A program made the translations under genes and the position numbers. A stretch of 64,000 bases of DNA from positions 1 through 64,000 of the forward strand of contig JAYVPW010000061.1 in the NCBI GenBank assembly GCA_043777315.1. The letters run 5' to 3'. Positions 50,760 through 59,262 of the stretch are shown piece after piece. Position 1 is the stretch's first letter. The number at the start of each line of letters is the position of its first letter. The notes under the pieces are model-generated. The model saw only the letters and a list, made by a program, of their open reading frames with translations. It did no database searches and had not been told where the DNA came from. This DNA is from CAIURC01 sp043777315. GTDB lineage: Bacteria; Verrucomicrobiota; Verrucomicrobiia; Chthoniobacterales; Chthoniobacteraceae.

Positions 50760-51728
50760 ATGGGTGCGAAACTTTTAATCCAGCCGGCGCGGGCGGCGGC
50801 GTTCGAGGTGCCGATCGGGAATACGGCGACGATCGGGCGGACGCGGGAGAATACGGTCTGCTTGAGCATGAGCCCGCTGGTGTCGCGGCAGCACGCGATC
50901 ATCCGGTGCTACAATGGGTATCAATTCCAGATCATCGATCTCGGGAGCCGCAATGGGACTTATGTGAATGAGCAGCGGGTGGTGATGCCGGTGACGCTGG
51001 TCGATGGGGCGCGCATTCGGATCGCGGAGAACACGATTATTTTCGCCGAAGAGCTGGACGAGCAGGACGGGGAGCATCTCGAGCTGACCGTGGCGGGGAC
51101 GACGCTGGAGAGCCGGCCGGTGGAGGCGCGGCCGGTGGCGATGCTGGTGTGCGATATCCGCGGCTTTAGCACGATGTCGGAGCTGGTGCCGAGCGGGGAA
51201 CTGGCGCAGGTGCTGGGGGTGTGGTTCCGCGAGACGGGGAATGTGGTGGCGAAGAGCGGGGGGACGATCGACAAATTCATCGGCGATGCGGTGCTGGCGT
51301 ACTGGGGCGGGGCGCACGATGGGCCGGCGGATTGCGGGGCGGCGTGGGAGGTGTCGCAGAAGCTGCTGGCGCTCGCGGCGGCGCGGGGCTGGCCAAATGG
51401 CGACCCTTTCCGCGTGGCGGTGGCGCTGCACTACGGGCGGGTGACGTGCAGCAATGTGGGGGTCGCGGCGGAGCGCGATGCGACGATCATCGGCGATGCG
51501 GTGAATACGGTCTTCCGGCTGGAGGGGATGGCGAAGGAGCTCGCGCAACAGCTCGTGCTGTCGGGGGAGTTCGCGGGGCATCTGCCGGAGCCGCGGGGGT
51601 GGCAGGATTTCGGCGAGCGCGCGCTGAAAGGGAAGCAGCAGCTCGTGCGGGTCTTCGGAATGGCGGAGCTGCCAGCGGGCTCGACGGCGAACGGCAGCGG
51701 CGATTGCAGCGGCCTCGGGACGGTCTGA
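50760..51728 (+). CDS. FHA domain - class III adenylate/guanylate cyclase
   Basis: A 322-residue soluble protein. The FHA domain at about 10-85 has IGRTRENTVCL, SRQHAIIRC and DLGSRNGTYVN, all the phosphothreonine-binding positions. The cyclase domain at about 115-290 keeps both metal Asp residues (CDIRGFSTMSE and FIGDAVLAYWG) and DAVNTVFRLEG. Such a protein makes cAMP or cGMP when the FHA domain docks on a phosphorylated partner. Kinases are encoded next door. The start at 50760 (MGAKLLIQP) fits the FHA fold; the frame is open from 50715. Confidence 0.88.
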   Translation: MGAKLLIQPARAAAFEVPIGNTATIGRTRENTVCLSMSPLVSRQHAIIRCYNGYQFQIIDLGSRNGTYVNEQRVVMPVTLVDGARIRIAENTIIFAEELDEQDGEHLELTVAGTTLESRPVEARPVAMLVCDIRGFSTMSELVPSGELAQVLGVWFRETGNVVAKSGGTIDKFIGDAVLAYWGGAHDGPADCGAAWEVSQKLLALAAARGWPNGDPFRVAVALHYGRVTCSNVGVAAERDATIIGDAVNTVFRLEGMAKELAQQLVLSGEFAGHLPEPRGWQDFGERALKGKQQLVRVFGMAELPAGSTANGSGDCSGLGTV

Positions 51729-51734
51729 GCGGCG

Positions 51735-53990
51735 CTACTTTCGCTCGCGCCTTTTCAGCGCGAGCCAGGCGGCGGCGTAGGTGCCGATGGCCCAGGCGCC
51801 GTGGCCGAGGAGCGCCCAGGTCGCAGGGCGGCGGCGGGCGAAGGTGTCGCGCGAACCGAGCTCCCGGTCGGGGTCGAGATTGCGATACGACTGCATGTGG
51901 TCGCTCATGGTTTGCCCGCTGAGCTGCCGCCGCCAGAGGAAGCTCGTGTCCATCATCACTTGCGCGGAGTAGCTGGGCATGAGGCGGCTGACGCGGCGGA
52001 CGAGGCCGGTCATTTCGCTCGCCGGGACGGTGAAGCCGGAGAAGACGATCTGCGGGATGAGGATGAGCGGCACGATCATGACCGCCTGCATGACGCTGCC
52101 CGAAAGCGCGGAGATGGCGGAGCCGATGCCGACCGCCGCGAGGGCCGTGCCGAGCAGGGCCGCGAGCTGCCAGCCGACCGCGCCGTCGGGGCCGTGCTCG
52201 CCGACGAGCAGGGTCGCATAGACGAGCATCGCCTGCGTGGCGGTGATGGCGGTGAGGAAGATGAATTTGCTCGCGAGATAGGCGTGGGTGCGGACGCCGA
52301 CGAGGCGCTCGCGCCGGTAGATCGGGAGCTCTTTCACGATCTCCTGCGCGGCGTTGCTGCAGCCAAACCAGAGCGTGGCGAGGTAGGCGAAAAACATCAC
52401 GAGCGGGGTCTCGTCGGTGACCCACGAGACGAGCGCGCCGATGACCAGCGGCTGGCCGAGGAGGATGGCAAAGTTCCGCCAATCCGAACTCAGGATGGCC
52501 CACTGCCGCGCGAGGAGGATGGGCAGGGTGCGGGGCCGGAGATCCTGTGCCCTGGCTGTTTCCCGCGGGGTGTCGGTGGCGGGCGGCGGCGGGATGGCCG
52601 CGCTTTTCTCGAGGAAAGCGCGCTGCCATTCCGGCGCGGGGCGCGCGAGCAGTTCGTCGTAGAGGGCGTTCAGTTTCGCGACGCCGAAATATTCGCGCGC
52701 CTCCTGCGGCGAGCCCTGAAAGGCGAGGCAGCCGCCGACGAGGATCACGAGCTGATCCATGAGGTAGGCGTTCTCCATGACGTGCGTGGTGCAGATGATC
52801 GTGCAGCCGGTGTCGGCGAGATCGCGGAGCAATTCCATGAGCTGGAATTCCGTGGCCGGGTCGAGGCCGGAGGTCGGCTCATCGAGGAAAAGGATGGACG
52901 GTTTCGAGAGGAGCTCGACGCCGACGCTGACGCGCTTTCTCTGCCCGCCGGAGAGCCGCGCGATCGGGACATCGCAGCGCTCGCGGAGGCTCAGTTGCTC
53001 CATCGTTTGCACGAGCAGCTTTTGCATCTCGAGCGGCGGGGTCGCGCGCGGGAGCCGCAGCCGCGCGGCGAAGCGCAGCGCCTCGCAGACCGTGAGCTCG
53101 GGATGGACGATGTCTTCCTGCGGGACGAAGCCAAACGACGGCGTCGCCTTTCCCTCATAAATATCCGAGCCGTCGGCCAAAACCGCCCCGCTCTCCGGCT
53201 GCCGCAGCCCCGAGATCGCGTTCAGCAGCGAGGATTTCCCCGCGCCGCTCGGGCCGATGATTCCGATGAAACGCGAGGGCGGAAAGGCGATCGTGAGGTC
53301 GTCGAGGATCGTCTGCGCGCCGACTTTCTGGCGGACCCGGACCGCGCGGAGCGAGCCGCCGGCGGCGTTGGCGACGCGGATCAGCGCCTGCCCGTCGAAC
53401 TGCAAAAAGCACGGCCCGATCTGCAGCCGGTCGCCGACCGTCAGCTCGTGCTCGTCGAAGCGGTGCCCGTTCACGAATGAGCCGGTCGTGCTGTTCAAAT
53501 CGACGACCACGCAGCCGCCGCCGGACCCCGGCAAAACTTTCGCGTGCCGCCGCGAAACCGCCGGGTCGTTGATCACCACCTCGGCGCCCGGGTCGCGCCC
53601 GATCACGGTCTCGGCGGTGATTGCGATCCGCTCCGACGGGACGCCGCGGACGAGCATCATCGCGGGGCGCGCCGCCGATTCTCCGGGAGAAAAAGCGGGC
53701 GCTTCCCCGAGCCCAAACTCGACGACCACCGGCCCGAGCTGCACCCGGTCGCCGCTGTGCAGCTCCGTCTCCGCGACGATGCGCGCGCCATTCACCGCCG
53801 TGCCGCAGACGCTCCCGAGATCCTTCACCACACAGCGCGCGCCGTCCCAGATGAAGGCGCAGTGCTGCCGCGAAACCTCGACGTGCCCGAGCACCAAATC
53901 CGCCTCCGGCGAACGCCCCGCGATCACCGTCCCCGGGACGAGCGCGAGCACGCGGGCGGGGACTCCGGCGACGATGGCGAGGTAGGGCAC
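51735..53990 (-). CDS. Double-FHA ABCG-type ABC transporter
   Basis: A 751-residue half-transporter. Two FHA domains (about 20-90 and 115-190) carry SRQHC and SRRHA, though the Asn before Gly in the last FHA loop is changed in both (GSVCGT, NSTTGS). The ABC domain (about 205-440) has GPSGAGKSS, LSGGQRKRVSVG and ILFLDEPTSGLD. An ABC2-type permease (about 490-745) with six membrane segments closes the chain. This is the architecture of mycobacterial Rv1747, an exporter regulated by phosphothreonine-FHA binding. It lies convergent to the FHA-cyclase. Confidence 0.92.
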   Translation of the reverse strand: MPYLAIVAGVPARVLALVPGTVIAGRSPEADLVLGHVEVSRQHCAFIWDGARCVVKDLGSVCGTAVNGARIVAETELHSGDRVQLGPVVVEFGLGEAPAFSPGESAARPAMMLVRGVPSERIAITAETVIGRDPGAEVVINDPAVSRRHAKVLPGSGGGCVVVDLNSTTGSFVNGHRFDEHELTVGDRLQIGPCFLQFDGQALIRVANAAGGSLRAVRVRQKVGAQTILDDLTIAFPPSRFIGIIGPSGAGKSSLLNAISGLRQPESGAVLADGSDIYEGKATPSFGFVPQEDIVHPELTVCEALRFAARLRLPRATPPLEMQKLLVQTMEQLSLRERCDVPIARLSGGQRKRVSVGVELLSKPSILFLDEPTSGLDPATEFQLMELLRDLADTGCTIICTTHVMENAYLMDQLVILVGGCLAFQGSPQEAREYFGVAKLNALYDELLARPAPEWQRAFLEKSAAIPPPPATDTPRETARAQDLRPRTLPILLARQWAILSSDWRNFAILLGQPLVIGALVSWVTDETPLVMFFAYLATLWFGCSNAAQEIVKELPIYRRERLVGVRTHAYLASKFIFLTAITATQAMLVYATLLVGEHGPDGAVGWQLAALLGTALAAVGIGSAISALSGSVMQAVMIVPLILIPQIVFSGFTVPASEMTGLVRRVSRLMPSYSAQVMMDTSFLWRRQLSGQTMSDHMQSYRNLDPDRELGSRDTFARRRPATWALLGHGAWAIGTYAAAWLALKRRERK

Positions 53991-54023
53991 GGGGAGTTTT
54001 GCGAGTTGCGGATCGAAAGCTTC

Positions 54024-54157
54024 GTCATCCTGAGCGGAGCGCCAGCGAAGTCGAAGGACCTCTTACTTTTCTCCCCTGCGGCGCGCGCATCGAGGAGGTG
54101 GAAAAGTAAGAGGTCCTTCGACTTCGTTCCGCTGCGCTGCACTCCGCTCAGGATGAC
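54024..54157. repeat. Interspersed palindromic repeat, copy 3
   Basis: A 134-base inverted repeat from GTCATCCTGAGCGGAGCGCC to CTCCGCTCAGGATGAC, with inner arms GGACCTCTTACTTTTC and GAAAAGTAAGAGGTCC. It stands between two genes on the same strand (OmpA-like upstream, FHA-ABC downstream), unlike the copies at convergent ends. It would fold into a long hairpin in that transcript. Confidence 0.85.
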
Positions 54158-54184
54158 AGTATTTGCACGCGACCTTCGACCCCG

Positions 54185-55072
54185 TCACGGCAGCACGGCC
54201 CACACTTCGACGGTCCGATTCTTCTCCAGATTCTTCTCGTCGAGCAGCGTCGAGGCGCCCATCGCGACGGCGTGCATCACATTCACCACGCCGCATTTGT
54301 CCCGCATCGCGGCGAGCACGGCGTCGGCGCGGGCTTGGGAAAATTCGATGTTCTTCTGCTTGTCGCCTTTCGGGTCGGCATACCCGAGCACCACGAAGAC
54401 CGCGGTGGCATCATCGCGAATCCGCAAAAGCTCCGGCGAATCAACCTGCGTTTTCAGCGCCGCGATGTCCGCCGCCACGAGCGTCGTGCGCCCCGAGCCG
54501 AACGGAATCGTCAGCACTTTTCCCATGCTCCGCGCCCGCTCCACGCTCGCGTAAAGCTTGTCTTTGTTGTTCTGCGTGATGTTCGGCATCACGTCGATGC
54601 GCGCGAGCACGTCGGCTTTCACGCGCTGGTTCTCGGAATTCTTCGGGCTCAAATCGATCTTCGCCGGCGAGGTGATCACGGCCACCGGCTCGGGCGGCGC
54701 GGGAGTCGGGGGCTGCGGCGCGGGCATGGGCGGCTCGATTTTACGCACCGGCTCCTCGCGTGGCTGCGCCGCGGGTGGCGGCGTGGACATCGGCTCGGGC
54801 GTCGATTTTGCAGCCGCGACCGCTGACGGCTGCGGCGATTGTTTCTTCGACCAAAGTGATTTCCCAAAGACCAGCCCGAGCACGAGAGCCAGCAGCAGCA
54901 GCCCGCCGCTGATCATCAGATTCATCGGCAGCACGCGCGAACGCGGCGCGATTTTCACCGGCTTCCCGCACTCCGGGCAGACGAGCGCGCTCCCTTCCTC
55001 GATCTCGATTTCCTCCCCGTGATACGCCCGCAGGCACCCCGAATAATTGTGGCACTTCGTCGTGACCTTCAT
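54185..55072 (-). CDS. Zinc-ribbon membrane protein with OmpA/MotB-like C-terminus
   Basis: A 295-residue protein. A zinc-ribbon candidate uses Cys 7, 13, 32 and 35 (KCHNYSGC ... VCPECGK). One membrane helix lies at about 50-70, then a Pro-rich linker. The C-terminal domain (about 175-295) has GYADPKGDKQKNIEFSQARADAV, LGDKN-like DEKNLEKNRTVEV and the OmpA-type beta-alpha pattern thought to bind peptidoglycan. It spans the inner membrane with a cytoplasmic ribbon. It lies upstream of the double-FHA exporter on the same strand. The start at 55072 gives the ribbon at the N-terminus. Confidence 0.8.
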   Translation of the reverse strand: MKVTTKCHNYSGCLRAYHGEEIEIEEGSALVCPECGKPVKIAPRSRVLPMNLMISGGLLLLALVLGLVFGKSLWSKKQSPQPSAVAAAKSTPEPMSTPPPAAQPREEPVRKIEPPMPAPQPPTPAPPEPVAVITSPAKIDLSPKNSENQRVKADVLARIDVMPNITQNNKDKLYASVERARSMGKVLTIPFGSGRTTLVAADIAALKTQVDSPELLRIRDDATAVFVVLGYADPKGDKQKNIEFSQARADAVLAAMRDKCGVVNVMHAVAMGASTLLDEKNLEKNRTVEVWAVLP

Positions 55073-55124
55073 GCGCTGGGTTATAGTTTCGCCGATTCCC
55101 TCGCCGCGAGCAAAATGCGCTTCG

Positions 55125-55880
55125 TCACTCCGCCTCGCGCATCCATTCCGCGAGGTCCGGCGGCAGCGGCGATCGCCATGCGAGGCCGAGCTCGGGAATT
55201 TTGAGCGACGCCGAATGCAGCGCGTGGCGTGGCAGGAGCAGCCGAGCGGCGAGGGCGGGCGTCCAGCCGGTGTCGATGAATTCGAGATAACAGCCCTCGT
55301 CCGGTCCGTAGATTTTATCCCCGACGACGGGATGCCCGCGGTGCGAAAGATGGACGCGAATCTGGTGCATCCGGCCCGTCTCGGGAAAGCAGCGGACGAT
55401 CGAAAAACGGTCGCCATTCGAGGTCGCGCGCGTGAACCGCCGCTCGACCCGGAAGCGCGTCCGCGACGCCGCGCCAGCGGGGTGCGCCATGCGTTTCAGA
55501 TAAATGCGCGAGAGTTCCTGCGTCCCCTTTCGGAGCAGCGGCGCATCGACCGCGAATTCGTCCTCCGACGGCCAGCCCCACACGATCGCCAGGTATTCCT
55601 TCTCGATCGCGCGCCGCTCCATGAGCTGGTGAAAAGTCCGCGCCGCGTCGTGCGATTTCGCGATCAGCGTCAGCCCGCTCGTCTCGCGATCGAGCCGGTT
55701 GATGATCGAGACCTGCCCGCCATTCACGATCTCGAACGCCAGCAATTCCCGCAGCCCATCCCACAACGTGAAGCGCCCATTCGGCCGGCTCGGATGGACC
55801 TCAATCAGCGGCGGTTTGCCGACGACGATGAAGTCCTCGCTCTCCGCGATGATCTCGAAAGTGAGCTCGTTCTCCGTCAT
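55125..55880 (-). CDS. RluA-family rRNA/tRNA pseudouridine synthase
   Basis: A 251-residue synthase with the catalytic motif NRLDRETSGLTLIAKS (Asp) and the follow-on MERRAIEKEYLAIVWG, plus GRMHQIRVHLSHRGHPVVGD. No S4 domain precedes it. Family members isomerise uridines in 23S rRNA or tRNA; this one is not specific enough to name RluA, RluC or RluD. Coding starts at 55880, and it is followed downstream by the zinc-ribbon gene. Confidence 0.9.
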   Translation of the reverse strand: MTENELTFEIIAESEDFIVVGKPPLIEVHPSRPNGRFTLWDGLRELLAFEIVNGGQVSIINRLDRETSGLTLIAKSHDAARTFHQLMERRAIEKEYLAIVWGWPSEDEFAVDAPLLRKGTQELSRIYLKRMAHPAGAASRTRFRVERRFTRATSNGDRFSIVRCFPETGRMHQIRVHLSHRGHPVVGDKIYGPDEGCYLEFIDTGWTPALAARLLLPRHALHSASLKIPELGLAWRSPLPPDLAEWMREAE

Positions 55881-55908
55881 CGCTCGCTCGTCGCGAACGC
55901 ACTCGAAA

Positions 55909-56502
55909 TCACGCTGCGACGTTCCAGGAAACCCGCTCGTAAATCTGCGCCAGGGTGAGCTCGCAGTCGATCGCGCCGAGGTAAATCACGTCCTCTGGCT
56001 GTCTCCATTGCATGATTTCCCAGTTCGCGCTTTTCCGGCGATAGACCGTCACTTCCATCCGATCCTGCGCAACGATGCAGTAATACTCGAGCGACTCGAT
56101 CTTGAGGTAATTGATGCGCTTTTCACGGAGGTCCAGAGTCTGCGTGCTCGGCGAAAGCACTTCGAAAATGGCCGATGGGAAATCGCGGTAAAACGGGTCC
56201 AGCTCCTTCTCCGGCTCACACGCGACCACGACATCAGGGTAGTAAAATGTGATTTCGTGGTTCGGCATCATCGGTGGAATTTGCACCTTCATGTCGGACG
56301 CGAAAGTCTGACATTTTTTGCCGCGAAGCTGGTTGTGCAATTCGGCGAGAATATTTGCTGCGATGAGTCCGTGGTCCGCGCTTGCGCCCGCCATCGCGAA
56401 CACGCGGCCTTCGACGTACTCGTGTTTGATCGGCGAAAGTTTCTCGCCTTCGAGATACTCTTCCGGGCTGATCCAGAGTGCTTCTTCGCGGAGTGCAGTC
56501 AT
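55909..56502 (-). CDS. Uma2 family (DUF820) putative nuclease
   Basis: A 197-residue Uma2 protein with KHEYVEGRVFAMAGAS near the start, YYPDVVVAC and FEVLSPSTQTLDLREKRINY (PD-(D/E)xK-like residues). It ends LEYYCIVAQDRMEVTVYRR. It is only distantly like the copy at 37689. The frame opens at 56628; the ATG at 56502 (MTALREEALWIS) fits the family better. Confidence 0.85.
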   Translation of the reverse strand: MTALREEALWISPEEYLEGEKLSPIKHEYVEGRVFAMAGASADHGLIAANILAELHNQLRGKKCQTFASDMKVQIPPMMPNHEITFYYPDVVVACEPEKELDPFYRDFPSAIFEVLSPSTQTLDLREKRINYLKIESLEYYCIVAQDRMEVTVYRRKSANWEIMQWRQPEDVIYLGAIDCELTLAQIYERVSWNVAA

Positions 56503-56635
56503 GGAAGTGAGCGTAGGTCGCGAGCTGGACGAGTCAAACGACGCGTCCGTGCCGGAATTGTGTTTTGAATTGTAGGGCGACCGCTTCGGTTGCCCAAGCA
56601 GGCGGACCACCCGCCCGACAGTTTTCAACGAACCA

Positions 56636-57925
56636 TCATGTCCCGTGGACGCGCGCGGCGACTTTCAGCCGGAGCGCGTTGAGTGCGATGAAGCCCGTCG
56701 CGTCGCTCTGGTTGTAGGCCTTGGTCGGGTCGGCCTCCATCGTGGCGATGTCGGGATTGTAAAGGCTCAGCGGCGATTTGCGCCCGGCGGCGATGACGTT
56801 GCCTTTGTAAAGTTTCAGCCGCACGACGCCGCTCACATTTTTCTGCGACTCGCTCACGAGCGCCTGCAACGCCTCGCGCTCGGGCGCAAACCAGAAGCCG
56901 TTGTAAACCAGCGACGCGTATTTCGGGATCAGCGAATCGCGCAGATGCATGACCTCGCGATCCATCGTGATCGACTCCATCTGCCGATGCGCGAAGTGCA
57001 AAATCGCGCCGCCCGGCGTCTCGTAAACGCCGCGCGATTTCATCCCGACGAAGCGGTTCTCGACCATGTCCACGCGCCCGCAGCCATGCTTGCCGCCGAG
57101 CTTGTTCAGCACGCGCATGACGCCGAGCGGCGAGAGCAGCGCGTGTCCGTCGGGGTTGAAAGTGACGCCATTTCCGAAGCCCAGATCATGCAGCAAACCG
57201 TCCAGCCCCGCGCCGCCGAGGCCGATGCAGTTGCCCTTTTCAAACAGCAACTCGAGGTGCTCCGCCTGGTCCGGCGCCTCCTCGGGCGAGACGCTGAGCA
57301 CATACATGTCGCGCGCACTTTCCGCGCTCGCGTCGAACCACGGGTCTTCGAGGATGCCGCTCTCGAAGCTGATGTGCAGAAGATTGCGGTCCATCGAATA
57401 CGATTTTTTCGCCGAGGCCTGGACGGGAATTTTGTTGGCCTCGGCGTATGCGATCATCTCCGCGCGGCCCGGAAAAGTTTCGCGGAAACGCTCCTGCCGC
57501 CACGGCGCGATGACTTCCAATTCCGGCGCGAGCGCCGCCGCCGTGAGCTCGAAACGCACCTGATCGTTGCCCTTCCCCGTCGCCCCGTGCGCGACCGCGT
57601 CCGCCTTTTCCGCGCGCGCGATTTCGACCATCCGTTTCGCGATCAGTGGCCGCGCGATCGACGTACCGAGAAAGTATTGCCCCTCGTAAATCGCGCCCGC
57701 CTGGATCATCGGGAAAATGAAGTCGCGCGCGAATTCCTCGCGCAGATCGTCGATGAAACATTTGCTCGCGCCGGTCCGCAGCGCCTTGTCTTCCAGCCCA
57801 TCGAGCTCCTCCTCCTGCCCGACATCCGCGCAAAAAGCGACGATCTCCGCGGAGTAGGTTTCCTTCAGCCAGGTGAGCAGGACGGAGGTGTCGAGACCCC
57901 CGGAATATGCGACGACGATTTTCAT
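56636..57925 (-). CDS. argG: Argininosuccinate synthase
   Basis: A 429-residue enzyme that condenses citrulline and aspartate in arginine synthesis. It begins KIVVAYSGGLDTSVLL (ATP loop). HGATGKGNDQVRFEL, APWRQ and SMDRNLLHISFESG are the expected signatures. The coding sequence begins at 57925. Upstream, before the divergent miaA, lies a large palindrome. No other arg genes are in the window. Confidence 0.96.
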   Translation of the reverse strand: MKIVVAYSGGLDTSVLLTWLKETYSAEIVAFCADVGQEEELDGLEDKALRTGASKCFIDDLREEFARDFIFPMIQAGAIYEGQYFLGTSIARPLIAKRMVEIARAEKADAVAHGATGKGNDQVRFELTAAALAPELEVIAPWRQERFRETFPGRAEMIAYAEANKIPVQASAKKSYSMDRNLLHISFESGILEDPWFDASAESARDMYVLSVSPEEAPDQAEHLELLFEKGNCIGLGGAGLDGLLHDLGFGNGVTFNPDGHALLSPLGVMRVLNKLGGKHGCGRVDMVENRFVGMKSRGVYETPGGAILHFAHRQMESITMDREVMHLRDSLIPKYASLVYNGFWFAPEREALQALVSESQKNVSGVVRLKLYKGNVIAAGRKSPLSLYNPDIATMEADPTKAYNQSDATGFIALNALRLKVAARVHGT

Positions 57926-58006
57926 AAATGGGCGCGAGTTTTAGCGGCGGCGGCGTGCGCTGGAAACCGCGATTTTCGAGTGCGGCCGGGGTCGCGCGCC
58001 AAGGCT

Positions 58007-58166
58007 CGGAGAAGTAGGAAAACAGGAAAACAGGAAAACGGGAAAGGGGCTTCGAAGCGCGGACGGAGCCGCGCGCTCCAGTGTCAGTGCTGGAGGGCGC
58101 GGCTCCGACCGCGCCTTCGAAACTCCCTTCCTTCGATTCCTGTTTTCCTGTTTTCCTGCTTCTCCG
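58007..58166. repeat. Large palindrome between argG and miaA
   Basis: The outer arms CGGAGAAGTAGGAAAACAGG and CCTGTTTTCCTGCTTCTCCG are inverted copies, and the inner part GGAGCCGCGCGCTCCAG with CTGGAGGGCGCGGCTCC forms a second stem. The element spans 160 bases, nearly the whole divergent intergenic region. A repeated GGAAAACA unit occurs in the arms. It differs in sequence from the CATCCTGAG family. Confidence 0.8.
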
Positions 58167-58192
58167 TCGCAACCGCCTGCAACTTCTCACCC

Positions 58193-59098
58193 GTGTTTTT
58201 CATCCCCGGCCCGACTGCTTCGGGAAAATCTGAGCTGGCCGTGCGAGTCGCGGAGCTCTGCGGCGCGGAGATCGTCGGCGCGGATGCATTCCAGATTTAC
58301 GCCGGGCTCGACCTGCTCACCGCCAAGCCGTCTGCCGAATTGCGCGCGCGCGCGCCGCATCATCTGGTCGGCGAGATTCCGCTGACGCAGCCTTTCGATG
58401 TCGCGCGCTACGCCGCGCTGGCGACGCAGCGGATTGCGGAAATTCACGCCCGCGGAAAACGCGCGCTGATCGTCGGCGGCACCGGTCTTTACGTCCGCGC
58501 GCTGACGCACGGACTCGCCGCGCTGCCGCCCGCGGACGCGGCGCTGCGAGCGGAATTCGAAGCACTGCCGCTCGCGGAGTTGGAGGCGCGTCTCCGCGCG
58601 CTCGATCCGATCGCCGCCGCGCAAATCGACCTGAAAAATCCGCGCCGCGTGATCCGCGCGCTCGAGGTCTGCGTGCTCACGGGCCGGCCGTTTTCCAGCT
58701 TCCGCGAGGAGTGGAAAACGCCGCTGCCAAACGTGCGCGGCGTGATCCTCACGCGCCCCCGTGCCGAGCTTCACGCGCGCATCGAGCGGCGGACCGAGGT
58801 GATGTTCGAGCAGGGTGTCGTGGAGGAAATTCGCGCCGCCGGTGAACTCGGTTCGACTGCCGCGCAGGCGATCGGGGTGCGCGAAATTCGCGCGCTGTTG
58901 GCGGGCGAAATTTCGCGCGCCAAGTGCATCGCCGACATCGCGCAATCCACGCGGCAATACGCGAAGCGACAGCTCACATGGTTCCGCCGCGAGGCGGCAT
59001 TCGAGACGATCGAGCTGAACGCGACGGACGACCTCGACGCACTCGCCGTGCGGCTCGCGCGGCAAGTTTTGGAAGCGTGCAAAGTTCAGTCATCCTGA
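58193..59098 (+). CDS. miaA: tRNA dimethylallyltransferase MiaA
   Basis: A 301-residue enzyme that adds the dimethylallyl group to A37 of tRNAs reading U-starting codons. GPTASGKSELAVRVAEL at the start, GADAFQIYAGLDLLTAKPS, the GGTGLYVRAL loop and the Mg/substrate region near QAIGVREIRALL are typical. The frame is open far upstream through argG antisense, so GTG at 58193 is chosen: it leaves the P-loop about six residues in and avoids the palindrome. The last five residues and the stop codon come from the palindromic repeat at 59089. Confidence 0.9.
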   Translation: MFFIPGPTASGKSELAVRVAELCGAEIVGADAFQIYAGLDLLTAKPSAELRARAPHHLVGEIPLTQPFDVARYAALATQRIAEIHARGKRALIVGGTGLYVRALTHGLAALPPADAALRAEFEALPLAELEARLRALDPIAAAQIDLKNPRRVIRALEVCVLTGRPFSSFREEWKTPLPNVRGVILTRPRAELHARIERRTEVMFEQGVVEEIRAAGELGSTAAQAIGVREIRALLAGEISRAKCIADIAQSTRQYAKRQLTWFRREAAFETIELNATDDLDALAVRLARQVLEACKVQSS

Positions 59099-59240
59099 GC
59101 GCAGCGAAGCGGAGTCGAAGGACCTCTTACTTTTCCCCCGAGCGCAGGCGGTGGAAAGCGTCCGACTTCACCCGCCCCCTCCGCCCGCGGGGGAAATAGT
59201 AAGAGGTTCTTCGACTCCGCTCCGCTGCGCTCAGAATGAC
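59089..59240. repeat. Interspersed palindromic repeat, copy 4 (provides the miaA stop)
   Basis: A 152-base copy from GTCATCCTGAGCGCAGC to GCGCTCAGAATGAC. Its arms contain GGACCTCTTACTTTTCC and AATAGTAAGAGGTT. The miaA reading frame enters it at 59089 and ends at TGA 59096-59098 inside the first arm. It lies between convergent miaA and the glycosyltransferase gene. The centre is longer and GC-rich (CGCCCCCTCCGCCCGCGGG). Confidence 0.85.
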
Positions 59241-59262
59241 GGAACTTCTGAGGACCCGCGCA

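Noticed and set aside
51801..53480. A plus-strand frame of 559 codons opposite the FHA-ABC transporter
   Set aside because: Antisense shadow; the minus strand shows Walker, signature and FHA motifs in order.
53544..54554. A plus-strand frame containing VILSGAPAKSKDLLLF
   Set aside because: The peptide is the translation of the palindromic repeat, not a protein; the rest is antisense to the ABC and OmpA-like genes.
19187..59240. The scattered palindromes as a CRISPR array or an insertion sequence
   Set aside because: Copies are far apart, not regularly spaced, have no spacers, and no cas or transposase genes are present.
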